From the NCBI GenBank assembly GCA_900546265.1, contig URCA01000002.1:1-64000 (forward strand): a DNA stretch of 64,000 nucleotides. Direction: 5' to 3'. Of the stretch, positions 7,979 through 16,616 are shown piece after piece. Numbering within the stretch: the first letter of the stretch is position 1; each line of letters starts with the position of its first letter. A program made the translations under genes and the position numbers. This DNA is from an uncultured Oscillospiraceae bacterium (GTDB taxonomy: Bacteria; Bacillota; Clostridia; Oscillospirales; Acutalibacteraceae). The notes beneath the pieces are model-generated. The model was not told the DNA's origin, ran no database searches, and was given only the letters and a program-made list of their open reading frames with translations.

Positions 7979-9256
7979 TTATTCCGCCAGCAGCTTCCTA
8001 ACCGCCGCCAGCTCGGCGCAGATGCAGAACAACTCCATGGCCACCTTCAGCTCGTCCAGGGGCGGGTAGGTGGGCGCGATGCGGATGTTGGAGTCCTTGG
8101 GATCCTTGCCGTAGGGATAGGTGGCACCCGCGCCGGTCATGACGACGCCGGCCTCCTTGAGCAGGCGCACCGTCTCCTTGGCGCAGCCGTCCATCAGGTT
8201 GACGCTGACAAAGTAGCCGCCGCGGGGATTGTGCCAGCGGGCGATGTCCTTGCCGCCCAGCTCCTTCTCCAGGGTGGTCAGCACGACCTCGAATTTGGGC
8301 CGCAGAATGGCGGCGTGCTTTTTCATATGGGCTTTCACGCCATCAATGTTCTTGAAATACCGGACGTGGCGGAGCATATTCAGCTTGTCGTGGCCGATGG
8401 TCTGAATCGTCATGCGGGATTTGACATCCGCGATGTTGCGGGGGCTGCCCGCCATGGCAGCCACGCCGGAGCCGGGGAAGCTGATTTTGGAGGTGGAGGC
8501 GAACATCATGACAATGTCCTCGTTGCCGCGGGCTTCGGCCTCCTTATATATGTTTAAAAGGGTGTCGCCCTCGTCGCTCAGATGGTGCAGGCAATAGGCG
8601 TTGTCCCACATGATGCGGAAATCCTCCGCTGCCGGGCGCAGGGCGGCCAGGCGGCGCACCGTGTCGTCGGAATAGGTGATGCCGTCGGGATTGGAGTACA
8701 TGGGCACACACCAGATGCCCTTGACCAGCGGATCCTGTACCAGGCGTTCCACCGCGTCCATGTCGGGGCCGGTTTCGGTCATCTCTACGGGGATGAGCTC
8801 CAAGCCAAAATACTCCGTCACGGCAAAGTGCCGGTCATAACCGGGAGCCGGGCAGAGGAATTTCACCGCGCCCTGGAGAATCCAGGGCTGATGGCCGCAG
8901 ACGCCCTTGGCATAGGCGCCGGCGATATAATCGAACATGAGATTGAGGCTGGAATTGCCGCCCACGATGATGTTGGCGGGTTCCATCCCCAGAATGTCGC
9001 CGAACAGGGATTTGACCTCGGGAATCCCGTCGAGCAGGCCATAGTTGCGGGTATCCACCCCGCCGGCGGTTTTATACCCTTCCCGCTCGTTGACGCATTC
9101 GAGCATGTCCAGGGTGAGATCCAGCTGCTCGGGGCCGGGCTTGCCGCGGGACATATCCAGCTTCAGGCCCCGGGCCTTATAGGCGTCATACTGTTCCTGC
9201 AGCTCCGCCGCCCGGGCGCTCAGCTGGGCCTTGGTCAATTCATTCAGCGCTTTCAT
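7979..9256 (-). CDS. aspartate aminotransferase-like PLP enzyme (fold type I)
   Basis: A 425-residue PLP-dependent aminotransferase. The N-terminus (KLDMSRGKPGPEQLDL, residues 31-46) and NYGLLDGIPEVK near residue 72 are typical of the Asp_aminotransf subgroup related to MocR-type aminotransferase domains, but with no DNA-binding domain. The segment FASTSKISFPGSG near residue 255 holds the probable PLP-binding lysine. The family transfers amino groups from aspartate or related amino acids to 2-oxoglutarate in the cytoplasm; exact substrates are not decided by sequence. Monocistronic, with its own promoter and terminator. Confidence 0.85.
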   Translation of the reverse strand: MKALNELTKAQLSARAAELQEQYDAYKARGLKLDMSRGKPGPEQLDLTLDMLECVNEREGYKTAGGVDTRNYGLLDGIPEVKSLFGDILGMEPANIIVGGNSSLNLMFDYIAGAYAKGVCGHQPWILQGAVKFLCPAPGYDRHFAVTEYFGLELIPVEMTETGPDMDAVERLVQDPLVKGIWCVPMYSNPDGITYSDDTVRRLAALRPAAEDFRIMWDNAYCLHHLSDEGDTLLNIYKEAEARGNEDIVMMFASTSKISFPGSGVAAMAGSPRNIADVKSRMTIQTIGHDKLNMLRHVRYFKNIDGVKAHMKKHAAILRPKFEVVLTTLEKELGGKDIARWHNPRGGYFVSVNLMDGCAKETVRLLKEAGVVMTGAGATYPYGKDPKDSNIRIAPTYPPLDELKVAMELFCICAELAAVRKLLAE

Positions 9257-9304
9257 GAGAACATGCTCCTCTCAGATTGCATCGTCATTTCAAAACTATC
9301 CTTT

Positions 9305-9333
9305 ATTTTAGTATATGCGAAAGAATTTTGCAA
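9305..9333 (-). promoter_or_regulatory. promoter of the aminotransferase gene
   Basis: Minus-strand TTGCAA, a 17-base spacer and TAAAAT, about 50 bases upstream of the start codon. Confidence 0.7.
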
Positions 9334-9471
9334 GTTAATTTTATCAATCCTGCAAAGTTTGGCGTTTTCGCTGGAATCTGTCGAAGAAAGGGGCGTTTCG
9401 TCTGCGCCCTGCTGAAAAAGGGAGGCGCGGAGAGCGAAAAGGGACGGCGGCGGGAAATTTAGAAATTCCCC

Positions 9472-9500
9472 TTGACAAGCCGGCGAATTTCCTATATAAT
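9472..9500 (+). promoter_or_regulatory. promoter of tRNA-Val
   Basis: TTGACA and TATAAT, both perfect consensus, are separated by 17 bases and lie 21 bases before the mature tRNA 5' end. Confidence 0.9.
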
Positions 9501-9521
9501 CGTCTTCGTTCCAAAAAACGA

Positions 9522-9597
9522 GGACGTTTAGCTCAGCTGGTAGAGCATTCGCTTGACGTGCGAAGGGTCAGCGGTTCAAGTCCGTTAACGTCCACCA
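9522..9597 (+). tRNA. tRNA-Val (anticodon GAC)
   Basis: A 76-base cloverleaf. The acceptor stem pairs GGACGTT with AACGTCC, followed by discriminator A and an encoded CCA. The D arm holds AGCTCAGCTGGTAGAGC, the anticodon arm TTCGC-TTGACGT-GCGAA has anticodon GAC, and the T arm contains GGTTCAAGTCC. It reads valine codons GUC and GUU. It has its own promoter and terminator. Confidence 0.95.
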
Positions 9598-9602
9598 AAA
9601 AG

Positions 9603-9637
9603 CACGGTTCGCCCTTTAGGGCGGGCCGTGATTTTTT
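9603..9637 (+). terminator. terminator after tRNA-Val
   Basis: CACGGTTCGCCC and GGGCGGGCCGTG pair with two G-U wobbles around TTTA, followed by ATTTTTT. Confidence 0.85.
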
Positions 9638-9715
9638 ATGGGCGATAATGGACTTATGGCGATGTCTTTCCGAAAAGCCGTAGGCTTTTCACAGCGGCTC
9701 GCGCAGCGAGACGCC

Positions 9716-9750
9716 AGGGTCCAAGCGGTTCAAGGACGTTCATTTCCACT
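9716..9750 (+). repeat. degenerate copy of the tRNA-Val 3' end (att-like)
   Basis: This stretch repeats bases 9564-9596 of the tRNA with a two-base insertion and several substitutions. Shared blocks in order are AGGGTC, AGCGGTTCAAG, CGTT and TCCAC. It lies 119 bases after the tRNA and immediately before the terminator of the hsd operon. Duplicated tRNA 3' ends are the usual scar of site-specific integration, so it may mark an old integration boundary. No integrase gene is present, and no second copy was found on the far side of hsdM. Confidence 0.5.
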
Positions 9751-9753
9751 AAG

Positions 9754-9795
9754 AAAAAGCAGAGGAGCGGACGTTTCCGCCTGCCCCTCTGCTTT
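9754..9795 (-). terminator. terminator of the hsdM-hsdS-hsdR operon
   Basis: AAAGCAGAGG and CCTCTGCTTT form the outer stem and GCGGA/TCCGC the inner one. On the minus strand it is followed by UUUUUCUU. It lies 10 bases after the hsdR stop. Confidence 0.8.
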
Positions 9796-9805
9796 CCAAT
9801 TCCTA

Positions 9806-12800
9806 TTAGGATACGGCGATTTGAATGGCATTGTCCCGAACTTGGTTGATGGTCTCCATGATGGCACCTCTGGTCTTCGCATCAAACAGCTTGACAAACC
9901 CGATCGGTTTATCAAACGGCGGATTCGCAAGCTCTGCGATATTGTCCATATACCCGTTCAATTCCATGTGGTTGATAATCTTATATACAAAAGCTATCTG
10001 TTTTTGGTTGAGCGACTGGTCATTGATAAAGGCAGAAAACGCCTGCATCGCCGCTTCATGATCCAACTTGGCAATTTTGCGGATCAGCAAACCAAAGGGC
10101 GTATCTCCGAATTCACGCGCATAATCCTCTTTGCTTCCGAGCTCGCTCGTCAGCACCTGTTCCAATTCCTGATAATCGCCCATGGAAAGCGGAATATTAT
10201 GCGTCAGCTTGTAAATGGCCAGCGTATTGCCGTTCTCATTCACATAGCGGTTTACCTTGGCGCGATAGTCCTCAAAATCATAGGCAGCCCCCAACTGGAG
10301 GCCTTCCTGCCGGTCAATAATCGGATCCTTCAGTTTGGTCACGATGCGTTTTTGCTCGGAGCCGTCTTCATCCAAGAACTTAATGAGTTCCCGCAGGTCT
10401 TTTCGCACCCGCTCAAACAGCAGAAGGTCGTTGGCATTCCAAAAAGCGTCTGTTTGGATCTCCCGCAGCACCGGCAGTTTTTCCCTGATCTGCGGAATGC
10501 TTACCTTGTGCTCTAACAGCGCGGCCATTTCGCACAGCTGCTTTTTTGCATATGGGAACGCCGGCATATGTTCCACATGGGCCAGCATCAGGCCATACAT
10601 AAAATTATCAAACCGTTTTGCAAACTCATCGGGATCATTCAGCCGGACAAGAGGGGCCATGTGTGTCAGCAGTTCTCCCTTGTCCCCCTCCCCGAGAGAA
10701 AGAAAGGATTCCCGCTTTTTATACTTTTCCACATACTGCAGCTTCAGTTTTACGGCGATCAGCTCCGGGTTCAGCTCCAAAACCTGCTTACGGCAAACGT
10801 CGACGATTTCGCTTCGCCAGGCCTGATAGCGCTCCTGCGCAAAAGCACTTCCCTGCAAAGTCATAGCAAGCCGTATTTGCTTGCCGAAAATACTTTCGGA
10901 TAATGTTTTGGTTTCCTGGCTTTCGTACCCTTCCTTGTGCTCCCGGAAATATTCAAAATTGCCGCAGTAATCAAAAATCAGGAACCGGCGCTTGTCCGTA
11001 TACTCTCCATCGATTTGATCGATACAGGCAAGGCCACTACACAGTCTTGTGCCCCGTCCAATCATCTGCCAAAATTTTGCTTTCGAGCGTACTTTTTTGA
11101 AGAACACCAGATTGACCGCGTGCGGTACGTCGATGCCGGTATCCATCATATCCACCGATACTGCGATATGCGGCTCTTTTTCCGGCTGCTTAAAGTCGTC
11201 GATAATCGTCTGGGCATAGGCATCGTCACAGACAACCCGCTGGGCAAACGTGCCGTGATACTGCGGGTACAGCTTGTTGAACCGCTCCAGAATAAACTCT
11301 GCATGACGCTTGTTCTGGGCAAAGATGATGGTTTTCCCCAAGCGGTCTCCGCCCGCCACTTGAATGCCCCGCTCCATCAAATCCTGCAGCACAATGTCCA
11401 CTGTGGTTTCATTGAACACAAACTTGTTGAGCTTTTCCGATGGGATGACTTCCGGTAAAACATCGTCTTCGATGAAATCATCCTCATACCGTTCCTTATC
11501 CTCGTCCGCCAGTTCCTCATAGACAATGCCTTCTTCGAGGAATTTGGTCTTGACCTCATAGTTATAATAGGGCACCAGCACATGATCCTGGTCAACCGCC
11601 GTCTCATAATCGTAGGCATACGTGGGGACGCCGTGCTCCATTTCAAAAAAGTCGTAGGTATTGCGGTCAACGTCCGTTTTCGGCGTGGCCGTCAGCCCCA
11701 CCATCAGGGCGTCGAAATACTCAAAGATCGCCCGGTACTTTTTGAAAATGCTCCGGTGGCTCTCGTCGATAATGATTAAATCAAAATGCGCCGGGGTAAA
11801 CAGCTGCCGCCCATCCCCGGATTTGGTGTCGTCAATAGCGTTCAGGATAGTCGGGTAGGTGGAAAACACGATGCGGGCATTCCGATCATCCTTGTTGGAA
11901 CACAGATTACACAGAGACATATCCGGCAAATAGTTCTTAAAATCGTCCTTTGCCTGCTTCACCAGCGCCGTGCGGTCGGCCAGAAACAGGATGTTTGTCA
12001 CCCATTTTCCACGGCTGAGCACGTCCGTCAGACTGGAGGCGGTTCTCGTTTTGCCGGTGCCGGTGGCCATAACCAGCAGATGCTTGCGGAAGCCCTGATC
12101 GATCTGGCCGCAGACCGCCCGGATGGCTTCTTTTTGATAATACCGGTCGGTGATTTTGTCGTCGATGGGAATGCTCATCAAATCCAGCCGCTCCGTGCGG
12201 CGGTTCATCAGCCTTTGCAGATCGTCTTTGCTGAAAATGCCGCTGACTTTTCGCTGGGGGCCAGTCTGATCGTCCCAGAAATATGTTTCAAAGCCGTTGG
12301 TGGTGAATATCATGGGGCGGCGGCCAAATTTCCGTTCCAGGCAATCCGCGTATAAAACCGCTTGCTTTCGTCCAATGTTGGGGTCTTTGCTGGTGCGTTT
12401 GGCTTCCACCACCGCCAGGGGCAGGCCGTCTTTACCAAAGAGGACATAGTCACAATACCCCATCTGGCCAACCACACCGGCCATGCCCTCCACCGGGTAT
12501 TCCTCCCTTACGTCGGCGGCCGGGCCGGTAAACTGCCAGCCCATGAGCTTCAGATCCACATCGATATAAACTTTTCGCGTCTGAAACTCGGAGAGATCTT
12601 CCGGCTGGAAGGTGCGCTCCTGCTTATGCTGTTCCTTTTCGGCGGTATACCGGGCGGCCAGCTGCTCGATTTGTTTACGAAGCGCCTCGATTTCCGCCTT
12701 TTTTTCATCCAGCAGGCTTTCCTGTTCCTTGATTTTTTTGGTGTCCACAACCATCCTTTGGGTGGGAATCAGGCTTTCGTCAAAGGTGCGTTCTTCATAA

Positions 12801-13183
12801 TCGGCGCCGTAGCAGTAATCGATCCACTGGATAAACTCGAACAGACCCCGCAGGGAGGCCAGGGCGTCGCTGGGCTGCACGCTGCGCTCCGTATGTACCG
12901 CCAGATTGCCCAACTTGATGATAAAGGGAAGCTTGCCCCAGGTGTTGGCATCCACGGCAAAGCGAAAGGTGGGCTCATGGATGAGGGACTGGAGATTGTC
13001 CTTGTAGGGCATTTTCATGGTCTTGTCCGCGGAATAGACCCACTTGACCGCCAATTCCAGCGCCTTGCGGCAGCCCACGGCGCACATGGCGGGAGCGGTG
13101 GCGTAGATTTTCTCCGCTTCGATGCAGGCGGAGGAAAAGAGGGCGTATTCCGGCTTGGACGAGAGAAATGAGAAGTTCATCAT
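9806..13183 (-). CDS. hsdR: type I restriction enzyme R subunit (DUF4145-HsdR)
   Basis: A 1,125-residue protein. The first ~120 residues resemble DUF4145, followed by a coiled coil (about 145-190). The nuclease domain has YCDYVLFGKDGLPLAVVEAK, the D...ExK catalytic pattern, near residue 245. The translocase has Walker A MATGTGKTRTA near 375, IIIDESHR near 470, and helicase motif VI-like QMIGRGTRL near 715. The C-terminal ~250 residues match the EcoEI-type R C-terminus that binds the methylase complex. It cleaves DNA unmethylated at the HsdS site after ATP-driven translocation. The chosen ATG has GGTGG just upstream; another ATG lies five codons earlier. Last gene of the operon. Confidence 0.93.
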   Translation of the reverse strand: MMNFSFLSSKPEYALFSSACIEAEKIYATAPAMCAVGCRKALELAVKWVYSADKTMKMPYKDNLQSLIHEPTFRFAVDANTWGKLPFIIKLGNLAVHTERSVQPSDALASLRGLFEFIQWIDYCYGADYEERTFDESLIPTQRMVVDTKKIKEQESLLDEKKAEIEALRKQIEQLAARYTAEKEQHKQERTFQPEDLSEFQTRKVYIDVDLKLMGWQFTGPAADVREEYPVEGMAGVVGQMGYCDYVLFGKDGLPLAVVEAKRTSKDPNIGRKQAVLYADCLERKFGRRPMIFTTNGFETYFWDDQTGPQRKVSGIFSKDDLQRLMNRRTERLDLMSIPIDDKITDRYYQKEAIRAVCGQIDQGFRKHLLVMATGTGKTRTASSLTDVLSRGKWVTNILFLADRTALVKQAKDDFKNYLPDMSLCNLCSNKDDRNARIVFSTYPTILNAIDDTKSGDGRQLFTPAHFDLIIIDESHRSIFKKYRAIFEYFDALMVGLTATPKTDVDRNTYDFFEMEHGVPTYAYDYETAVDQDHVLVPYYNYEVKTKFLEEGIVYEELADEDKERYEDDFIEDDVLPEVIPSEKLNKFVFNETTVDIVLQDLMERGIQVAGGDRLGKTIIFAQNKRHAEFILERFNKLYPQYHGTFAQRVVCDDAYAQTIIDDFKQPEKEPHIAVSVDMMDTGIDVPHAVNLVFFKKVRSKAKFWQMIGRGTRLCSGLACIDQIDGEYTDKRRFLIFDYCGNFEYFREHKEGYESQETKTLSESIFGKQIRLAMTLQGSAFAQERYQAWRSEIVDVCRKQVLELNPELIAVKLKLQYVEKYKKRESFLSLGEGDKGELLTHMAPLVRLNDPDEFAKRFDNFMYGLMLAHVEHMPAFPYAKKQLCEMAALLEHKVSIPQIREKLPVLREIQTDAFWNANDLLLFERVRKDLRELIKFLDEDGSEQKRIVTKLKDPIIDRQEGLQLGAAYDFEDYRAKVNRYVNENGNTLAIYKLTHNIPLSMGDYQELEQVLTSELGSKEDYAREFGDTPFGLLIRKIAKLDHEAAMQAFSAFINDQSLNQKQIAFVYKIINHMELNGYMDNIAELANPPFDKPIGFVKLFDAKTRGAIMETINQVRDNAIQIAVS

Positions 13184-13219
13184 AAAGACACCACCCATTC
13201 TGGAAAAATGAGGTTTACC

Positions 13220-14320
13220 TTATTCAAAATACTCCTGCATCAGGGATTTTTTCAAAATCTCTAGTTCTTGCAGCCCTTGCTGAACTGCCAATTTTGATTT
13301 GTCGGTCTGTTCTACGAAGGCTGCAAACTGCTCCTGCAGGTCAATTGAAGGCACCAACACTGGCAACGAACGCAACTGTTTCATATTTATACTTGCTATC
13401 CCAGTAGTCTGCTTTGCACATCCAAGGAAATATCTTTTGGCTTTTTGACTCTGCAAGTATTGAGAAAAGAAAACCGGCAAGATATTATCTGTCTGTAATC
13501 TCACTCTAAAAACATGATTTTGGTGGATTGAATTCTCCAGAGGAGTATCGATTACTGCACCACGTCCTAGTTTATCTGGATCGCCGCCCTCTGTCATAAG
13601 AACATCATAGGGCAGCAACCTATATTGCTCAATCTCCTGTCTCGTTGCCATAATGGTTTTTATAGTTGTCAAATCAATATAGCCATCCTTCACATTAGAA
13701 ACAGCCATATAGGGCACTTCAATCAGTTCTGTTTCACGAACTTTTCGTCCCTTTGTTATTCCAGACACTACATCCGCAAGAGAACATAGGTCAGTTTCTT
13801 GCCACCCCATATCATTAAGAAGCATATCTCCAAACAGTTCAATAAATCGGGATTTCACCAGTTTATCCAGCCTGTCCAGCTGCTGGCGGCGTTTGGCAAT
13901 CAGGTCGCTGACCTTATCCAGCACCGCCGCGATTTTGCGCTGTTCGTCAAGGGGCGGGAGAAGAAATTCTTCTCTCTGATAATCTTTGAAGTAGATATGT
14001 GGAATGGTTGCTCCAGTAAAATACTTGGACAGATTCATATGTTCCATAGCATAAGCCAAATAGCTAATATCCACAGCATCATTCGGAATAATATATTGCA
14101 TTGTTCCAATAACAGACGATTTTGCGGGCAACTTCATAATGCGTCCAATCCCTGCCCCATCTTTTACAACTGCAATATAAGGCTTTTCTTGCTGATAAAA
14201 ATCCACATTAGCAATAAAGCCGCTTGCGCCATAAATCGGATAGCTACCGTTATGTCCTTCTAAATCCTTTTGTAATATATTTGACGTCACCTTTTCACAA
14301 ACATCCCCCAACCTCGCCAT
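13220..14320 (-). CDS. hsdS: type I restriction-modification specificity subunit
   Basis: A 366-residue HsdS with two target-recognition domains, each followed by a conserved helix: PPLDEQRKIAAVLDKVSDLI near residue 117, and VPSIDLQEQFAAFVEQTDK near 325. The pattern is the usual half-repeat layout that recognises a bipartite DNA site; the site cannot be read from sequence. The ATG overlaps the hsdM stop as TGATG, so the subunits are translationally coupled. The gene is clearly more AT-rich than its surroundings, which suits frequent horizontal exchange of specificity genes. A single intact hsdS is present, with no spare cassette or recombinase. Confidence 0.93.
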   Translation of the reverse strand: MARLGDVCEKVTSNILQKDLEGHNGSYPIYGASGFIANVDFYQQEKPYIAVVKDGAGIGRIMKLPAKSSVIGTMQYIIPNDAVDISYLAYAMEHMNLSKYFTGATIPHIYFKDYQREEFLLPPLDEQRKIAAVLDKVSDLIAKRRQQLDRLDKLVKSRFIELFGDMLLNDMGWQETDLCSLADVVSGITKGRKVRETELIEVPYMAVSNVKDGYIDLTTIKTIMATRQEIEQYRLLPYDVLMTEGGDPDKLGRGAVIDTPLENSIHQNHVFRVRLQTDNILPVFFSQYLQSQKAKRYFLGCAKQTTGIASINMKQLRSLPVLVPSIDLQEQFAAFVEQTDKSKLAVQQGLQELEILKKSLMQEYFE

Positions 14321-15852
14321 CACAGCATCCCCTCCAATTCCTCCAGCCCTGCTGTGATTTCTATTTCCAGCTCGTGCAGGTTTGCCATGATCTCGGCGGT
14401 TGAGGGATACTCCACCGGCACATACTCGACCTTTTTATATTTATTGATGGACAGGTCATAATCGTTGTCGGCAATCTCCTGCTTGGGCACAAAAAAGCTC
14501 TGCTCGGTGCGCTGGCGGGCGGTTTCCTGCTCCGGATTGTGGAAGCGGCTGATGATGTCGGGAATGTCGTTCTCCTGGGTCTCGCTGCGCTTATCGTCCA
14601 GAGAAAAGCCGTCGGCCTTCATGTCATAAAACCAAACATTTTCGGTGCCGCCCGCGCCGGTTTTGGTGAACACCAGCACCGCTGTGGATACCCCGGCATA
14701 AGGCTTGAACACACCGGAGGGCATGGAGATCACCGCCCGCAGCTGGTGGTTCTCCACCAGCTCCCTGCGGATGGCCTGATGCGCTTTTGAAGAGCCGAAC
14801 AGTACGCCGTCCGGCACGATGCAGGCGCACTGGCCGCCCTTTTTCAGCATCCGTAAAAACAACGCCAAAAACAACAGCTCGGTCTTTTTGGTGTTGGTCA
14901 CGGCTTTCAGGTTGTCGTGGATGCTTTCGGCATCTACCGTTCCCTTGAAAGGCGGGTTGGCCAGACAGATGGTAAACTTGTCGCGGATCGGATTCTGCTT
15001 GGAAACGCTGTCCTTGTAATCGATTTCCGGGTGGCTGATGGAGTGCAGCATCAGGTTCATGGCGGAGATACGCAGCATGGTGCGGTCGGTGTCAAAGCCG
15101 GTAAAGGCGGCCCCGGTAAAATGGTCCCACTGCTCGCTAGTCATGGCGTCCTCGTAATGCTCCCGGATATATTCCGAAGCGGATACCAGAAAGCCCGCCG
15201 TGCCGCAGGCCGGATCACAGATGGTGTCGTCTGGGGTGGGCCGCAGCAGCTCCACCATCATTTCCCGGATGTGCTTAGGGGTGCGGAACTGGCCGTTCTG
15301 CCCGGCGGTGGCCAGCTTGCCCAGCATATACTCGTACAGATCGCCCTGCATGTCCCGATCGGCAATGTCATGCTCATACAGGTCATCCAGCCCGGTGATG
15401 ATCTTTTGCAGCACCTGCGGCGTGGGGATCAGGAACATGGCGTCGCCCATATACCGGGCAAAGGCGGTGTTGTTCGGCTCGCCGCTGCCGAAATCGTCCG
15501 GAATCTCGATCAGCTCGCCCTGTTCGGTGAAATCCGGCAGACGACCGCGTTTCATGTTTTTGATCGCCGGGAATACCCGCTTGGACATCACAGCGTAAAT
15601 GTCGCGGGGATCGTTATCCTTGAATTTGCTCCAGCGCATGGACTGTCCCACAGCGGACGGGGGGAAAATCTTGTTCATCTTCTCGCCGGTCATGTTTTCA
15701 AGCTCTTCGGTTTCCAGTTCCTTTTCATCTAACGAACGGATGAACATCAGGTAGGTCAGCTGTTCAATGACCGTCAAGGGGTTGGTGATACCGCCCGCCC
15801 AGATGTCCGTCCAGATTTTATCCACTTTATTTTTGATGGCGCCTGTAATCAT
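14320..15852 (-). CDS. hsdM: type I restriction-modification methyltransferase subunit
   Basis: A 510-residue N6-adenine methyltransferase. The N-terminal helical HsdM_N region (about 1-130) is followed by the SAM-binding motif DPACGTAGFL near residue 215 and the catalytic motif IV NPPF near 300. With HsdS it modifies host DNA, and with HsdR it forms the restriction complex. The ATG chosen has GGAGGAG 9 bases upstream, giving the usual family start (MITGAIKNKVDKIW); a longer frame upstream runs through the promoter. First gene of hsdM-hsdS-hsdR. Confidence 0.94.
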   Translation of the reverse strand: MITGAIKNKVDKIWTDIWAGGITNPLTVIEQLTYLMFIRSLDEKELETEELENMTGEKMNKIFPPSAVGQSMRWSKFKDNDPRDIYAVMSKRVFPAIKNMKRGRLPDFTEQGELIEIPDDFGSGEPNNTAFARYMGDAMFLIPTPQVLQKIITGLDDLYEHDIADRDMQGDLYEYMLGKLATAGQNGQFRTPKHIREMMVELLRPTPDDTICDPACGTAGFLVSASEYIREHYEDAMTSEQWDHFTGAAFTGFDTDRTMLRISAMNLMLHSISHPEIDYKDSVSKQNPIRDKFTICLANPPFKGTVDAESIHDNLKAVTNTKKTELLFLALFLRMLKKGGQCACIVPDGVLFGSSKAHQAIRRELVENHQLRAVISMPSGVFKPYAGVSTAVLVFTKTGAGGTENVWFYDMKADGFSLDDKRSETQENDIPDIISRFHNPEQETARQRTEQSFFVPKQEIADNDYDLSINKYKKVEYVPVEYPSTAEIMANLHELEIEITAGLEELEGML

Positions 15853-15889
15853 GCGTCTTCTCCTCCAGTTGCTTTCCATTCCATATACC

Positions 15890-15918
15890 AGTATAATACA
15901 CCTTGTCCGAGATGACAA
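15890..15918 (-). promoter_or_regulatory. promoter of hsdM-hsdS-hsdR
   Basis: Minus-strand TTGTCA, a 17-base spacer and TATACT, 38 bases before the hsdM ATG. Confidence 0.7.
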
Positions 15919-16082
15919 ACAAAATCCACCAAATTGTGATGGAAAGTGGGGAAATCTGCAAAACAGAGGAGTTCGCTCTTTGGGTGATTCAAAAGGAGCC
16001 TAGGCAGCTTTTTGTTCAAAATTTTCCGCCCCGCCAATGATCCGGAGGGGCCGTGCTATTCATATATAGGGGGAGGGATTGC

Positions 16083-16616
16083 ATGGGCGGTTATATCGAC
16101 GAGTGGCTGGTCGATCTGCAAGGAGAGGGCGAGCAGGCCGGGCAGGCGCTGGAAAAGCTGTATCAGGAGATGTACCGGCCGGTCTTTCTGCTCGCCGCGT
16201 CCATCACGAACGACACGGCCATGGCGGAAGACGCGGCGCACGAGGTGTTTCTCACCCTTCGCAGGCAGGCGGCGCGGTACACGCCGGGAAGCAGCGGCCG
16301 GGCCTGGATTTTTTCCATCACCCGCAACGTGTCCCGCTATCTGCTGCGAACCGCCCGGGCGGAGGAGCATAAAATCCGGAGCATAGACGACGGGGCGGAA
16401 TTTGAAACCTGCGTACTTGAGGACATTGTCATCGCCAAGGCCATGGCGGCGCTGAACGTCAACGAGTATAAAACCATTGTCTTACACGTGTTCGGCGGCT
16501 ACAGCCTCAAGGAGATCGCCGTCCACACGGACACCCCTTACGGCACCGTCCTTTGGCGGTACCACAAGGCGCGCGGGAAGCTGGTAGCATATTACGAAGG
16601 GAGTGCTGACACATGA
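16083..16616 (+). CDS. ECF-family RNA polymerase sigma factor
   Basis: A 177-residue sigma-70 protein with region 2 at about residues 20-90 (AEDAAHEVFLTLRRQA is helix 2.2-like) and region 4 at about 115-170 with the HTH GYSLKEIAVHTDTPYGTVLWR. Regions 1 and 3 are absent, as in ECF sigma factors. The ATG has GGGGGAGGG 5 bases upstream. Its stop overlaps the start of the next gene as ATGA, a classic sigma/anti-sigma arrangement. It should redirect RNA polymerase in response to an envelope signal; its target promoter is unknown. Confidence 0.9.
   Translation: MGGYIDEWLVDLQGEGEQAGQALEKLYQEMYRPVFLLAASITNDTAMAEDAAHEVFLTLRRQAARYTPGSSGRAWIFSITRNVSRYLLRTARAEEHKIRSIDDGAEFETCVLEDIVIAKAMAALNVNEYKTIVLHVFGGYSLKEIAVHTDTPYGTVLWRYHKARGKLVAYYEGSADT

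Noticed and set aside
13220..14320. Phase-variable (shuffling) specificity locus.
   Set aside because: Only one hsdS is present, without partial hsdS copies, inverted repeats or a site-specific recombinase nearby.
15853..16082. Right-hand att site of an integrated element carrying hsd genes.
   Set aside because: I compared the tRNA 3' end with this gap and saw no convincing match; only the hsd promoter and the sigma-factor upstream region are here.
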